DNA of 64,000 nucleotides, taken from positions 888,880,184 through 888,944,183 of the forward strand of contig CM062817.1 in NCBI GenBank assembly GCA_031772625.1, given 5' to 3'. The notes under the pieces are model-generated. The model saw only the letters and a list, made by a program, of their open reading frames with translations, was not told the origin of the DNA and ran no database searches. Made by a program: the position numbers and the translations under genes. Positions within the stretch are counted from its first letter, which is position 1. Every line of letters begins with the position of its first letter. Below are positions 19,004 to 31,098 of the stretch, in pieces. The DNA is from Pinus tabuliformis. Its lineage: Eukaryota > Streptophyta > Pinopsida > Pinales > Pinaceae.

Positions 19004-19996
19004 AGTTTTTGCCAGATTGCATTGTACAGCCCAAAAAACGCAGTTTTGACCCAGTTTGACTTTTTGGGGTGGAAGATGATTATCTTTGATGTAATTATTG
19101 TAACTCTACGACACTTTTACTCTTGTTTAACACTTCTAGAAGATTCATTCATGTAAAGGGTAAATATTTAATGAATGGATTGGTTTCCTAGCTTATAGAA
19201 GCAAGTTGTTTTGACTGCCTAGATTGTAGTGCTTAGTTTAGAAGTGGTTGAAACAGCTCCTAGGATAGTGAGCTAGACCCATGGAGGTAGGGAAAGAGGT
19301 TATATCATCTATATTATGTACTTTCTTTCTCATTTTCATGGTTGGACTCTTGAGGGAGAAGCTATCATTGTATTATTTCACTGTATCTCTGCAGTTTTTG
19401 GCTAAGGAAGACCAGGGTTTTGCAGTCCTCTTTGGGATTCTTGTGGACTCATGTGTTGATGGTGTGTTTCTCAATGTTCTCGTAAGTGTGTTTATGTGAA
19501 TCATTTCCTTTCCTTTACTGCTGCACATTAAACAAATGAAGTGTTAAAGTAAGAATTCATGCTTGCCATGCTCTGCTTTTAAATTTGTTTAATTTCTATG
19601 TTTTCTACTGTTTAAGGAGAATTCAAAGTATTATTTGCTCTCCTTAGCTCCTCACCAGTCTTTTCCATCCACTCACCTCAATCAAAGGCATCAATACGGT
19701 CTCCTACCTCGCCCCTAAGAACCCCCTGCAGAAACTGTGTCAAATCCCCGCACCCAAAATTGCAATTCCTCAATTTGCCACCAAAAACCCAAAAAAACCC
19801 AAATCAACCTTTTTAATCAGTTTACTAGCCTAATATCAGTGTTACCTTGTTGGTCATCTCATCCCATTGAAGATCTGCCGAGATTGACCGGAGAGAGCCT
19901 TCTCCTGCCCCGTAGGGCTAGCTACGAGGCTAAATGGTTTGATGTAGCCTTGAGGTTTACCTTTCTCAACCTGAGGTGAAATTTCAAGCGATAACA

Positions 19997-20001
19997 ATAT
20001 C
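19997..20001. repeat. Target-site duplication, right copy (atatc)
   Basis: It follows the 3' LTR directly and matches the left copy gtatc except for one G-to-A transition. Confidence 0.65.
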
Positions 20002-20022
20002 AAATAAAACATATAAGTGTTT

Positions 20023-21295
20023 AGAGCCCATAGCTCTAATTACATCCGACATCTCGTGCCAAAGGCTTTGCTCCAGTTTCTTGTAGATCACGTACTACTT
20101 GACCAGCCATCGCCATGTGCCACGTGATCCCTCGCTACTCTAAGGGAAGGCCTGTACACTCATCTGTGTACCGATCGTCTAACTCATGCCACCCACGCTC
20201 AAAAACCTCGGACAAGAGAACATCACACCTATGACATAGATCAGCAAGTAGAGCATTTTCGTCTAAACCCTAACGTGATGATAATGCTCCCTAATCAGCA
20301 GCCCCTGGTGCTACAGCTCGGCCTACATATCCTACCAGTTTTACCGGTGCTATATCTGCATACCACATATTTTACACTCGATACCATATACACGTGTTAA
20401 AATATGAAATGCACCATAAAAATAGCAACTTAACACTTACCGTCTGGTCCCCATGCTTGTCTGAGTGGAAGTGGTAGGTTAGGACCACCCTGATAGTTCA
20501 TCCCACTATAAGGATAATTGTAAATGTAAAGGGGCATATGATCCCAGTGTGCAAAAAATTCGGGTTGAAGCACCCGCCTGACCCCCTCTCCTCCCCCTCT
20601 CCGCAGTAACTACCCCCAGCGATGCATCTTGGGCTCCTGTGGGCCCCCATATCGGATCTGTACATGAGGGCAGGTGGTGGGTATCTTCTCAAAGAAGAAA
20701 GCACATAGATTGTACCAAATGCATAGTCGCGGTTCACCTATCTCTTACATAGACTCAGTTGTCATTTCATTGATGAAAACATCATTTGGGCCCACCCATA
20801 GTAGGTCCCTACCAATACACTCTCAACAAGCATCATCTGCTCACCAGTGATGTGGTGGAATGCCTGGCTGCCCAGAACTAGTAGCACTACTATGGCAACA
20901 ACCTATGTCTCTAGCCTATCTAGATCACCAATCGAGATGGTCATGTCCTTCACAGGAACACCTCATGGACAATGGTGCTCCACAAACTTTGTAATGTTCC
21001 TCCCACGAGGAAAAACTAGATGTATATCCCCCACCATCCCTATTGGAGGGAGTTTGGTTAAAAAGTAAACATCTTGTAACGTGAACTGGATCCTATGCCC
21101 CTACACCATAAAGACCTCCTGGTTTGGATCCTAATAGCTCACGATCCTCGATAACAAGGGCTCACCCGCCTTCATCAATGGGTTTTCTACCAACTTGAGA
21201 ACCCCGTAGCGAGCTAATGCCCCCTGATCCCTCTGAATCTCGGACCGAAGGGTGTCTAAATACTACTCACGCCAGTTGATTTTCAACTCTGCCAT
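20023..21295 (-). pseudogene. Plant-mobile-domain-like pseudogene with an intron
   Basis: On the minus strand an acceptor (TTTTGCAG) precedes a reading frame opening MAELKINWRE near 21295. The frame can be followed for about 650 bp without an indel, with seven in-frame stops, all TAG or TGA where CAG, CGA or TGG would be natural. The pattern YWDPNQEVF followed by FTLQDVYFLTKLPPIG resembles the plant mobile domain (MAIL/MAIN-type and transposon-borne relatives). A frame change lies near 20600-20640. A GT-AG intron of 85 bp (20440 down to 20356, donor GTAAGTG, acceptor TATGCAG) leads to an exon of about 107 codons, also with TAG-only breaks, ending at 20023-20036. An upstream exon around 21600-21690 is possible but unproved. 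It could be a host gene relic or a captured transposon gene. Confidence 0.65.
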
Positions 21296-23165
21296 ACCTG
21301 CAAAATACCACATGTCTTGTCAATTCAGAGAAGAAAACATTGGCCTAGACTAATCAACTTACAATCCCCACCAGGCCAACAGGCCACTCTCCCTCTCACC
21401 TCCAAATCGTAGTTTTCTGCCTAGAAAGTGCAAGCTCGCAGGTTTTAACCTCTTTCCTGTGAGCCAGATCACAGTTCTAGGCCCAAAAAGTATGATTCGG
21501 CCAAGAAGAAGAGCAAGGGTCTCCCAGGGAGTTGTAGGGTACAAAAATCAGGAAACAAACCAAGAAAATTGAAGAGATAAGTAAGGCCAGCTACCTTAAA
21601 TTCGTTGATCTTAATTTCGATGGTTGATTTGTTCGCTATGATCTCCACAAAATTTAGGGCCTTTCCCTCCTCTCCAAATTCACCACAGCTCACTTAGCAA
21701 ATGAATTCAAATTGGAGGGAAAACGTCCTTTTAGAGAAAAACCCATAGTTTTTTTGTTTCCCATTGCGACCAAACTGTAGCTCAGTTTGATGAACTGTTA
21801 GCATCATTGGAAATCTCTCATTGAGTACTATAATGGGTCATTATTAGCCTTTGATGATTTGACACTTCATGAGGAAGCCATTTTTCCAAGAAGGGTCACT
21901 TCATCACCTCTCAAAATCGAATTTCTTCATAATAAACACTTTGGATTCCACATTCCTTTGGGACTTGTTGTCTCACATGTCGATTTTCATCATGAGAAAC
22001 CATCATTTTCTCATGTTTTCATGGTCCCCACCAGGGCTATTATGTGTGGCAACGTCATCAAGTCACCCTTTTTCAGAGCATCCATGATGAGTCACCTTTG
22101 CATCCATTGAGGTTGTTTCGTGTCCCATTATATCATGTCACAATATTCCATCCATATTTGCATACCATTCATCCCCTGTTGCCCATTTTTGCCTTCAGTC
22201 ATACTGTCTACTATCCCTTCCGGAGTCGAGTCAGTTGCTACCAGGTCAACCATGTACTTCATGCTCTGACAAGGGAAGTTGTATGTTTGTCCCTTAGTCC
22301 CATTTTTCCCATTGTCCCTGGTGTCAGTCCATTAGTCACATTAGTATTTTCCCTCGTGCCTTAGTTTAGGATCCTCATTGCCTCACCTATGGTGGGCCCT
22401 ATTCTATTGAAATCAACACATTTATTTGAGAAGAATGACTTATAGGGTGGTGTATCTTGGTTCCAGTGTCCACTATTGTTTGGTGCCTTAGATCAAGCAA
22501 AGCGACTCATTATTTCCCTTTGACTTGGTTGTTTCATGCTCATGATTCATACACTTGATGGTCCAATGATGTAGCAGATTGTACCAGTGATTCTCGGGTG
22601 TGTGTGAGATGTTTTAAACCTCATGAAGGGGTGGCACTTTAGGTAGCGCCCCACATGCCCGACTAACTTCATATTACACTACAACCTCAGATGCAATTTC
22701 ACGGATTTGATGGGTTCGGTTCCTACCGCTTGCAGTGTTCACAACATGCATATCTCCTTCAGATGATTCATTTAGTTTTGCAGAACCCCTTCCTATTCAA
22801 CAGGGCTTGTTTGGTTGTTCTACCCTCCCTTCCACCCATTTTTTGAGGGAAGGGCCATTATATCTCATGTACTCATATGTTATTGTATTCAGTCCTAGCT
22901 CATGTTTTTTTCAGGCACATTATGTATATGGGACACATTATATTATCTTCTAGCTCATTTATGTCAGCATGTCACGTACCATTCAACATGTATTTTATTG
23001 CTCAATTTCATGTTTCTGGGCGCATCATTATTTTTTGTACTAAGTTATCTCGGCGAGTATAGGTATGCCTCCCTCGCCTCACTGAGATCCTGTACCATAA
23101 CATAAAAGGAGACATACATTGGTCTCACCCCCTTTGTCCCTTTCCTCTTTCACTTTAGCTCCATT
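21296..23165. other. Unassigned DNA
   Basis: No domain was recognised. The left part (to about 21700) may contain an upstream exon of the minus-strand pseudogene, since a donor-like AAG/GTAGC occurs near 21595. The rest contains many T/C-rich stretches and short frames without a recognisable product. Confidence 0.4.

Positions 23166-23167
<2 letters not shown>

Positions 23168-23214
<47 letters not shown>
23168..23214. repeat. (CT)n microsatellite
   Basis: An uninterrupted run of about 23 CT units is seen. Runs of this length mutate readily and are often polymorphic. Confidence 0.95.
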
Positions 23215-23217
<3 letters not shown>

Positions 23218-24889
23218 ACTCCACTTCATTGTCTAGTGATTGTGTCCTTACAACGTACTTCGGTCATACGTTTTTCTCCTAACACTCATAGGTTGGGGGG
23301 TAATCCTTTATCACAAAAAATGATCATCTAGCCATAATTTACTAGATGGATTGAAGTACACCATGTAGGGACAATTTTACCATACTAAAATTGTTTTCAT
23401 TGTGAGAAATTACTTAATAAACCACATTTGTTAAGTCAGTTATAATTAAACCCATGAAGAATAATTAAATAAATCACTATTTATTTAATTATCTTCTAAG
23501 AATAATTAGTTAAACCATTGTTTAATTAATATTCCTTGTCAAGTTTGACTAAACCCCTTACGAATAATTAAATAAATCATTATTTGTTTATTATTCGTTA
23601 ACCATATTTCTTGAGATGATAAATAAATAAATTATTTGTTTATTATTTCTAAATAAAAGTTTAATTTCTTCTTCCCTCCAAACCAAATATAATAAAATAT
23701 TCAAAATGGTTAATTCTAGAATGGGGTTAATAATATTTTATTATTGCTCATTATTCGAGAATAACCTAATATTTTGTTATAAATAGAAGGGTTTTCCATT
23801 CATTCTTCACTTTTGATTATTTTAATTGTTGCACTCACTGTTGCAACTCTTATTATTATCACTGTCGCACACCATCTTCTTTTTCATTTGAGTTCTCATT
23901 GAGCTCAAACATTTTGTTTGCTGGGTTTTACACATTATAGAGGAGAGAGACTCTACAAAAGCTGAAGACATTGAGGATAGCCAAGAACCCATCCCATAGA
24001 GGGGGGCTGGTAACATTATTTGTTCCCTTCATAGGTGTTGTTTAATAAAATATATTCTTTATATATCTGGTTTCCATTGGATTATTGGAGTTATTTGCGC
24101 TTATTTTACTATTCCATTTTGTTGTTTAACTATGTCTGTTGCATAGATCAGGGCTTTGGCAGGTTTTGTTTCTATCATTTGCTGCAGATCTACACTGTTT
24201 AATAGCCATTTTTATTGTTAGGGTTGTTTTTCATCCACAACCTAAAGTAGTTTCTTTTCATACACATTCACGAAGAATACTACATAACATTAACTATTCC
24301 TTCATGATTATTGTACATATGAACCATGCTCTAGGGAATAATAACTTCAAATATGCATACCTTTTCTTTTCATTTAATCATCTAGCCATCCTTTGATCGA
24401 GCTTGCTTCTTATACCAATCAAAAATAAGTTTCCTTTTTCGGGAAGAGAAATATTTTCATTATGCCTTTCATACTGTAACTTGACCATTAGCATTCCTTC
24501 ATCCTTTAGAAATATTGTTTCCAAACTAGATGGAATATATACCAATCATAATGTTGCTTCCAAGAATATTTCATAATGATGATTCTTATAGGATCTTGAT
24601 GATCCTTCTTTACAAAATGACTACCTCTAACATGATTTTAGAAAAATATTGGATGAGCTATAATATGAAATATGGTTCCAAATTTCTCATTCTCTTTAAA
24701 CTAGATGATCTTTCCTAAACAAAATTAAACAAGTAGATTCTAATATTTTTACTATCGTGTGCTTATTATGATTCCATGATTTTTACAAAAACAAGATTCT
24801 TCTAGAGTAATTATGCATGCTACTCTACTTTCTAATTAAGAAAAGAAAGACAAAAATTTACAAAGAACCTGACAGAGATGAGACTTCCT
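23215..24889. other. Unassigned DNA, possibly an old LTR plus copia remnants
   Basis: At 23400-23800 there is a set of diverged AT-rich repeats with AATAATTAAATAAAT phrases, then a TATA-like TTATAAATAGAAGG at about 23777 followed by a C/T-rich leader, as in an LTR promoter. No second LTR copy was found. From 24400 to 24889 the sequence probably continues the minus-strand copia element, but I could not follow a reading frame. Confidence 0.3.
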
Positions 24890-25763
24890 TCAATAATAGA
24901 TATCCTTGGGATCTTCTCCTTTCGGCTTCTTCTCAGATTCTCCCCTTTCCTCAACTATGCGAGCTTCACTTATTTCCTTCCTTTTGTTGTTCACTTTTTT
25001 GTTTGGAAAATTCAAATTAAAGTTTCCACACTCATTGCATCCAAAGCATTGAATCTTGGACATGTTTGTCTTCTTATTGGACTTTCCAAACTTCCCTTTC
25101 CTCAACTTCTTTGTTCTTGCAATGAATGATTGATATCTTTCATTTGATTTACTATCATCCCTTGCCTTGATTCTAGGTTCTTCAAAGATCCATTGATCCC
25201 ATAATTCATCAAAGGGTGTAGTGTCTTTCTTTGTGTATATGCTCGTTAAAAAAATACTCCAATCAGGTGGCAAAGAATTTAATAAATAGATAGTCATATC
25301 AGAGTGTGTAACAGTCTTCCCAATCCCTTGCAACTGGTCTCTATTTCTGAGATATTCATTAGGTAGGTGGCCATGTTTTCATCCTTTGATTTCCTTATTA
25401 TATATAGTTGATTCCTCAAGGAAATATTTTGACCTTGTGTACTTATGGAGTACAACTTTACCAACTTATCATACATAGCCTTTGACGTCCTTAAATAAAA
25501 AAAAAGGGAACAAGATGATCTTTGATGGATTCAATAATGATCCTTTGTTCCCTTACTTATCCCTTATTGTACTTCGCTAACTCTTGAGTCTTCTCTTTTT
25601 CTGGTACAACTAATTCTCCAAGGACATACTCCATGAATTCATTCTCTGTGAGTGTCAAGTTAATCCTTTTCTTCCATGCTAGGAAGTTTGCTAACCCAAC
25701 TAGCTTATTTCTTTCCTTTAAAAATGTAGCCATGTTATTTGTAGATTTGTGCATAGAATACAA
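24890..25763 (-). pseudogene. Copia gag relic
   Basis: Three overlapping frames together give a copia gag. An N-terminal FLAWKKRINLTL block is typical of the retrotrans-gag N-region. A middle part has YLLNSLPPDWS, and a C-terminal zinc knuckle region reads CFGCNECGNF, in which the expected histidine is asparagine and the last cysteine is lost. Frames change at least twice, near 25480-25557 and 25300. It is a decayed copy that could not bind zinc normally. Confidence 0.7.
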
Positions 25764-26159
25764 TACACTACTTACTTTTTAAACTAAGATTCCTACTTCT
25801 TGATGGTGTCTCCAACTATCTTGAAGTTTTTAAGACCACCAACGAGACTTCAAAAATTCCCTAAATTGATATATTTTAGGATGCCTTCAACAATTATGTC
25901 TTCAAATAACTTCAAAAGAGTGAATGATGATCCCAAAACCCGTTGTTGCATCCTTCTTTGTCAATATTAAGTATACAAGAGAACTTCCAATGAGAACTTC
26001 ATTATTTCTTCAATCAGAGCTTGGTGATGGTTATTCAATGTAGTAATCCTCCTTCTAGGCCAATAAAACTTCTTCTTCTTTCCTTGTGTCCTTCTTGCAA
26101 ATGATTCCCATTAACAAACAACCTCTTCTTTATATCTTTCCAAATTCCTTCTCTTGTTC

Positions 26160-26177
26160 ACCTTAGGTATGATACCA
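26160..26177 (-). promoter_or_regulatory. Primer-binding site of copia element 1
   Basis: On the minus strand TGGTATCATACC directly follows the LTR end. It is close to the initiator-methionine tRNA site TGGTATCAGAGC that most plant copia elements use. Confidence 0.65.
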
Positions 26178-27274
26178 TGTTGGAGAATGAAATAGGGCAA
26201 CTATTAATTCAAATTCTCCTTAACCTTAATAATTACTTGTGAAATTTATTTATCTTCTTATGTTTCTTTATTAGATCTTCTCATCAAAAAATTATCAAGA
26301 ATAAAAACAATAAAGACAATGGACACAAGATATAGGCCCCAAGCCAAGGAAAAACCCCTCCAAGGGGAAAACCCATAAATAATCTCTTCTCTTCTTATAG
26401 AATCTGCTTCAAATGAGAAAAACCAAGACCAAAACCCTAGACCAAGTCCTCCCCTAAGAACCAATTTATCCTTCCAAGAAGCCCTTCCAATTATGAAAAA
26501 TATCAACCAAATCTATGAGGATCAATTCCAGTTCAACCAACTTCCAGCTTCAACTTCGACCCTTTAGGAGTTGTAAAAACCCTAGTTTTGGCACTTGTCA
26601 ATTCCTTAATAAGTCTTACTTCAAACAAGTCAAGGTATCCAAGGTCAAACTAGAGAATGTATCTGTCCTGCAACTCAGATATGAAATTTGGCCTCCTACA
26701 ATTCGTACCTGCATTTTATGGCCTTCCTTGAAGCTGCAGAAATCGCATGTGTGAGAGAAAAGAGCCCAAAAATAAACTTTCTTTCTTATTCTTGAATTCT
26801 CCTTGCTTACTTTTCCTTCACTATAGCTTAGTACTTGTTCCCAACCACAAGTCAAACTTCTTCTTGAAATCAAATTGGTGCTAAATGAGCTCATTGTTGC
26901 TTCTATTTATACACATCTGAGGGGTTCAGGTACCCTCCTTTAGGCTGACTTGTCACTGCCATGGTTGACTTTTTCTTGGAGGTTTCTAGGACTTTCAGAC
27001 TCAAAAAAATATATTTTACATGTTACAACTTTCCCACTAGGGTCTTATCCAAAATAAAATTACTCTCTTGACTCAGGAAAAATATTCATTTGATATGAAA
27101 AAACCCTAGAAGCATGAAGAACATGCTTTAATTAGATGACCATCAGACTAGAGCATGAAATAAATGCTCAAAAATAATATTTTTCTTTCTTATTTTTCTT
27201 GTAACATAAAATATACATAATTATTTGAGTACATTAACAATTATGAAGACCGAAACTAGTTACATTTTCCAACA
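26178..27274 (-). repeat. 5' LTR of copia element 1
   Basis: This 1097-bp block has perfect six-base terminal inverted repeats TGTTGG...CCAACA and lies directly next to the primer site. Inside, CCCC(N5)GGGG at 26355-26367 is the snap-back motif seen in many copia LTRs. No second copy is in the window. Confidence 0.7.
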
Positions 27275-28311
27275 ATTTGAATTGACATAACAATATAAGG
27301 AAGGAACAACGATGATAATATTTCTTGGACATTGGCATCTCAATTATGAATTAATATTAGAACGTTGGAATCTTTTTAGATATTTCTCATGAGACAGTAA
27401 GATGGTTAATTTGGTTCTTAGATCTCTTTCTGGTCTGAAAGAGGTGTTTTATGTTCTGTAGATTAATGTCTTAATAATCGAGATGCCTCAATGCACAACA
27501 GTCATTATCGTTGACGCTCGAATTAGTATTTCATATGTAATATATGTCAAATATGTCTAGTCTTATTTTAGAATTCGAGGCGAACTATTTAGATAATGTA
27601 TCCTCTAGATTTAGTTTTTTATTGGTAAAAAGATTCCCATGATATCTATATATATGTATGCATAAACCCATGATGATATATATCGCTGCTAAGACTCTGT
27701 TGATAATGAAATATACTGTGGATTCATACTTGATGCGCTGAGTTTGTCTTTGTGAATACCCCAAGTTAGGTCAACTCGAGGTAAGGTCCTGCACACACTT
27801 TTCTTTCCAATTATTTATACATTTGTGTGTTTCTTTCTTGCAATAATTGTTTTGCTAATTGTTCAGTAGATTAATATTGACCGAATCAATTTATTTGGTG
27901 TGTTTAATTGAAGTGTGATTGGTGTTATTTCTATTTATATACTTTCCTGGGCCATGTTCTATGCTTCAATGTGTTTGTAGAGGTGATCACACAACTACTG
28001 TGAAATCAACAATTATTGTTGTGAAATCAATAGACTACTGTAGAATTGTAGAAAGCATCGCAGAATCATACCTAGATAGGAAACCTTGTTTACAATTGGG
28101 AATTGCTATTAATATTTAAACTCTAGCATTTGCGTAAATTTAGGGCTAAACAAATTTAAGTAATTTAACTTGTCTTTATTTTTTGTCATCACCTGTAGGT
28201 TTCATGCATGGGCATATGACTTGGTAGGAACTTTAGTACTCACGTATACAACATGAAGTCCTCGCAAGTTAACAAATCCTAATTGATAATTAAATGATAA
28301 TGTGAATCATC
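27275..28311. other. Unassigned DNA between the two copia relics
   Basis: AT-rich sequence with no recognised domain. A short TATATATGTATG stretch lies near 27650. No gene is supported. Confidence 0.45.
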
Positions 28312-28551
28312 CTAAATAGAAACATAAACAGTCACATTGTCAAATTGCATGCTTAATCTTGTATACCCATTTGCAAGTTGCCATTGATTTCCCTTTAGGT
28401 ATAGGCACATCTCCCATACATCATTCTTCATAATATATTGGTATTCTTCCAACATCGCATCCTTCCAAATTTGTTGGTTAGCTAGCTCTTCATAATTTGA
28501 AGGTATAGAATCAATAAGATTATTCATCACTACTACATATTTAGAATACAT
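28312..28551 (-). pseudogene. Copia RT region, N-terminal fragment
   Basis: The frame carries a WKDAMLEEYQYIMKNDVWEM block, which aligns by pattern with the 'EAMxxEYxxLxxNxTWxL' opening of copia RT. Homology fades after about 28330, before any catalytic motif. Confidence 0.65.
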
Positions 28552-29101
28552 ATTTGGTCTCTTGATTTCCCTGAATGTGCTAGATGGTGTTGTGTGTCCT
28601 TATGCTTCTGCAAGGTAGATCTTAACCAAGCTGGCCTCTTTCTAATTTCAAGAACAGCATGGATCCATTGGTTCATTAGGCCCTTCTAGCTCTTCTTGAT
28701 GATCTACAAGATGTTCCAAAGGATTGGATGGACTAGAACCCTCTTCCTTAGGAGCTTCATGTTCTTCATCGTGATCAAAGTCCATGGGAACTTCTTTAGA
28801 CTTCCAGTAGGAAAAATTCTCATCAAATCTAATGTCTCTACTAACTTCAAACTGTCTCTATCCTAGAGCATAGATTTTATATGCCTTTGATGACTCGTTG
28901 TATCCAACAAATATTCCTTTCTTTCATGAAGGCTCTAGTTTCTTCTTTTTATATTTGTGTACATGAATGTAAATTTGACAACCAAATATTTTGAAATGTC
29001 CAATATTTGGTTTTTGTCCAGTGAATGATACTTCAAGAGTCTTATCTTCCAAGATAAGGACTTTTATTTTGAATATAGACTATTTTCATGGATGCTTCAC
29101 T

Positions 29102-30051
29102 CTATAAGAACATGGGAAAGTCTTGATCATGCATCATTTCCTTAATAAATTCTTCAATGGTTCTATTATTTTTTCCAAAAGTTCCATTTTGTGTTAGATT
29201 GTAAGGGAATATAAAATCCCTCTTCTTCCCAGCTTCTTTACAAAATACAATGAGTTCCTTGGATGTGTATTCTCCTCCATTATCTGATCTAAGAATATTT
29301 AGTTTATTTCCTGTCAAGTTTTCTACTTCAACCTTAAATTATTGAAACTTGTTGAAGACTTCATCTTTGATCTTCATGAAGTAAATCCAAGTCTTGCAAG
29401 AGAAATCATCAATAAAATTTACATAGTACAGATATCCTTCAAGAGATTTCACTAGCATTGGAACACATACATTAGAATGAACTAGATCTAAGATTTCCTA
29501 AGACCTAATTTCACTTCTTGGAAAAGATTTCTTGACATTCTTTCCAAGTACACAACCGTTCCATCTACAATTTTGGAACACCTAAAACCATATGATTTAA
29601 AGATAGAAATGCTCTATAGTGAAGGTGAGCGTATCTTCTATGCTATTGTTCACATGGATTGATGTCATTATATGCTGACGCTTGAGCTGGTTGTTTCAAG
29701 AGTCTATAAAATATTGCTTCATGAATTCCAATTACTCTAGCAAAGTCCATACTTGATCCCTTGGGCCATACAAGGAATTTTCCATTAATGAATGATACTC
29801 TAAAATCCTTTACCTTCCAAACATGAAATAGAAACCAAATTCTTTTTCAAACTTGGTACATATAGTATGTTTCTAAGATGAATGTTTTCACCCGATTCTA
29901 GATCAGTGGATGTTTTCCCAATGCCTTTGACTGCATAATTGTTGTTACCTCCAAGCTCTACCTTTTTGGATAAACGTATTTCCTTTAAAATTGTGAGATT
30001 TTCATGATCTCCTGTCATGTATCTTGAGGCACCACTATCTACTAGCCACAA
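29102..30051 (-). pseudogene. Copia protease and integrase relics
   Basis: The protease frame opens WLVDSGASRYMTGD (active-site DSGAS intact) and runs about 83 codons. The integrase frame about 700 bp downstream has LRSDNGGEYTSKEL (second catalytic aspartate) and a degenerate NLTQNGTFGKNNRTIEE, where the usual QQNGVAERxNR block has lost its key glutamate context. Stops and frame changes lie between them. The element is dead. Confidence 0.75.
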
Positions 30052-30199
30052 ATCATCGTTATTTACAACAAAACTTGTAAGAGAAAAAAAATAGAAGAAA
30101 TAGTTGTCTCCTGAATCTTCATTCTTGGGTTTCTTTATATGTTCATCAATGTCTATTGTGGTAGCATGTTGCTTTCCCTTTCTGTTCCTATCATTTGAT

Positions 30200-30989
30200 T
30201 CTTTAGGACATTGGTTTTTAAAATGACCATATTTGTGACAACGATAACATTGAATCTTTGACCTATCTTTCTTTCATTTAGGAGTAGGTCTTATACCTCC
30301 AAGTCATCTACCTTCATTTCTTCTTTGGAAGCTAAATTTCTTTCTTCCTCCAGATTTATTGGAATGTGATGCAAATGCTTGAGATTCATCTTCTTCATAT
30401 CTTTGAATCTTCCCTTTTTTCTAAGTCTATATTATTCCTAAGTACATGAGATCCATAATTCTTAAAAACTTGGAATCTCCTTCCTACCACATATACAAGA
30501 TGCAGATGAATCCCATGAGTTAGGAAAACCATTAATTGTTGTAGTCACAAGTTCTTTATTGGAAATTATTTCATCAATTTCTTGAATTTGATCTCTTAGT
30601 TGAGACATCCTCATAAAATATGAGGCTATAGTATCATTTCTTGACATTTTAACATCACGAAGCTCATTCTTAAAACTCCTTGCTTAACCAATGTTTTTAA
30701 TGGTGTATAATCCAACTAGGGAATCATACATCTTCTTTGAAGTGTAAAGATTTGTGAGATATGGAATCGAATGATATATGATGGAATATTCAATCATACT
30801 TGTATTTTTCATATTTTCCTTCTCATATTTAGCTCTCCCTTCATCATCTGACGATTTATTAACTTTTCCTTTCACAATATCCAAGACATCATTCTTTGCA
30901 AGGATGAGGTCATTCCTTGTTTTCCAAGTCTTGAAGTTTGTAGCTCCTTCCAACTTGTTCTCTGACTTAATAGAGAAACCCATGATCAT
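30200..30989 (-). pseudogene. Copia gag relic of element 2
   Basis: The N-terminus has NKLEGATNFKTWK, followed by a FMRMSQLRDQIQEIDE block and TTTINGFPNSWD, all usual in copia gag. A cysteine-rich zinc knuckle-like stretch lies near 30240. Several frame breaks are present. The primer site lies about 100 bp upstream of the start. Confidence 0.7.
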
Positions 30990-31086
30990 ATATAAACAAT
31001 TAGATTGTAGATATAGGTCTTATTTAAGAGTGGTCCTTTACTAACGCTTATTCAAGAGTGATCTCAATGCCCTTTCCTTCACCAAA

Positions 31087-31098
31087 GCTCTGATACCA
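31087..31098 (-). promoter_or_regulatory. Primer-binding site of copia element 2
   Basis: On the minus strand the sequence is exactly TGGTATCAGAGC, the consensus site for initiator-methionine tRNA, directly after the LTR. Confidence 0.85.

Larger units (their letters stand above)
3930..19996 (+). mobile_element. Complete giant-LTR Ty3/gypsy retrotransposon
   Basis: This 16,067-bp element has LTRs of 4620 and 4637 bp, a primer-binding site three bases after the 5' LTR, one continuous gag-pol frame, and a near-perfect 5-bp target duplication. Long terminal repeats make up more than half of its length. In sampled stretches the LTRs differ at about 2 percent of positions (9 differences in about 400 bp, 13 in about 670 bp, counted by eye), so it is a fairly recent insertion on a conifer time scale. 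The protein order is gag, protease, archaeal-type RNase H, RT, degenerate RNase H, integrase. Each LTR carries an additional ORF. The extra RNase H points to a Tat/Ogre-like relationship, but the domain order differs from the one I know for Tat. Confidence 0.93.
15360..19996 (+). repeat. 3' LTR of the giant gypsy element
   Basis: This 4637-bp copy is almost identical to the 5' LTR across its whole length. It begins TGTTAGTGTCGG and ends GCGATAACA. Visible changes include an extra CpG motif copy near 16140, a one-base loss near 18277 inside the LTR ORF, and scattered transitions. The flank after it (atatc) matches the left target duplication at four of five bases. Confidence 0.93.
24890..27274 (-). 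mobile_element. Truncated Ty1/copia element 1 (minus strand)
   Basis: Reading from right to left, it has a 5' LTR (27274-26178), a primer-binding site and a gag region (25763-24890). Protease, integrase, RT and a 3' LTR are not seen, so the element is truncated or decayed beyond recognition on its 3' side. Confidence 0.7.
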
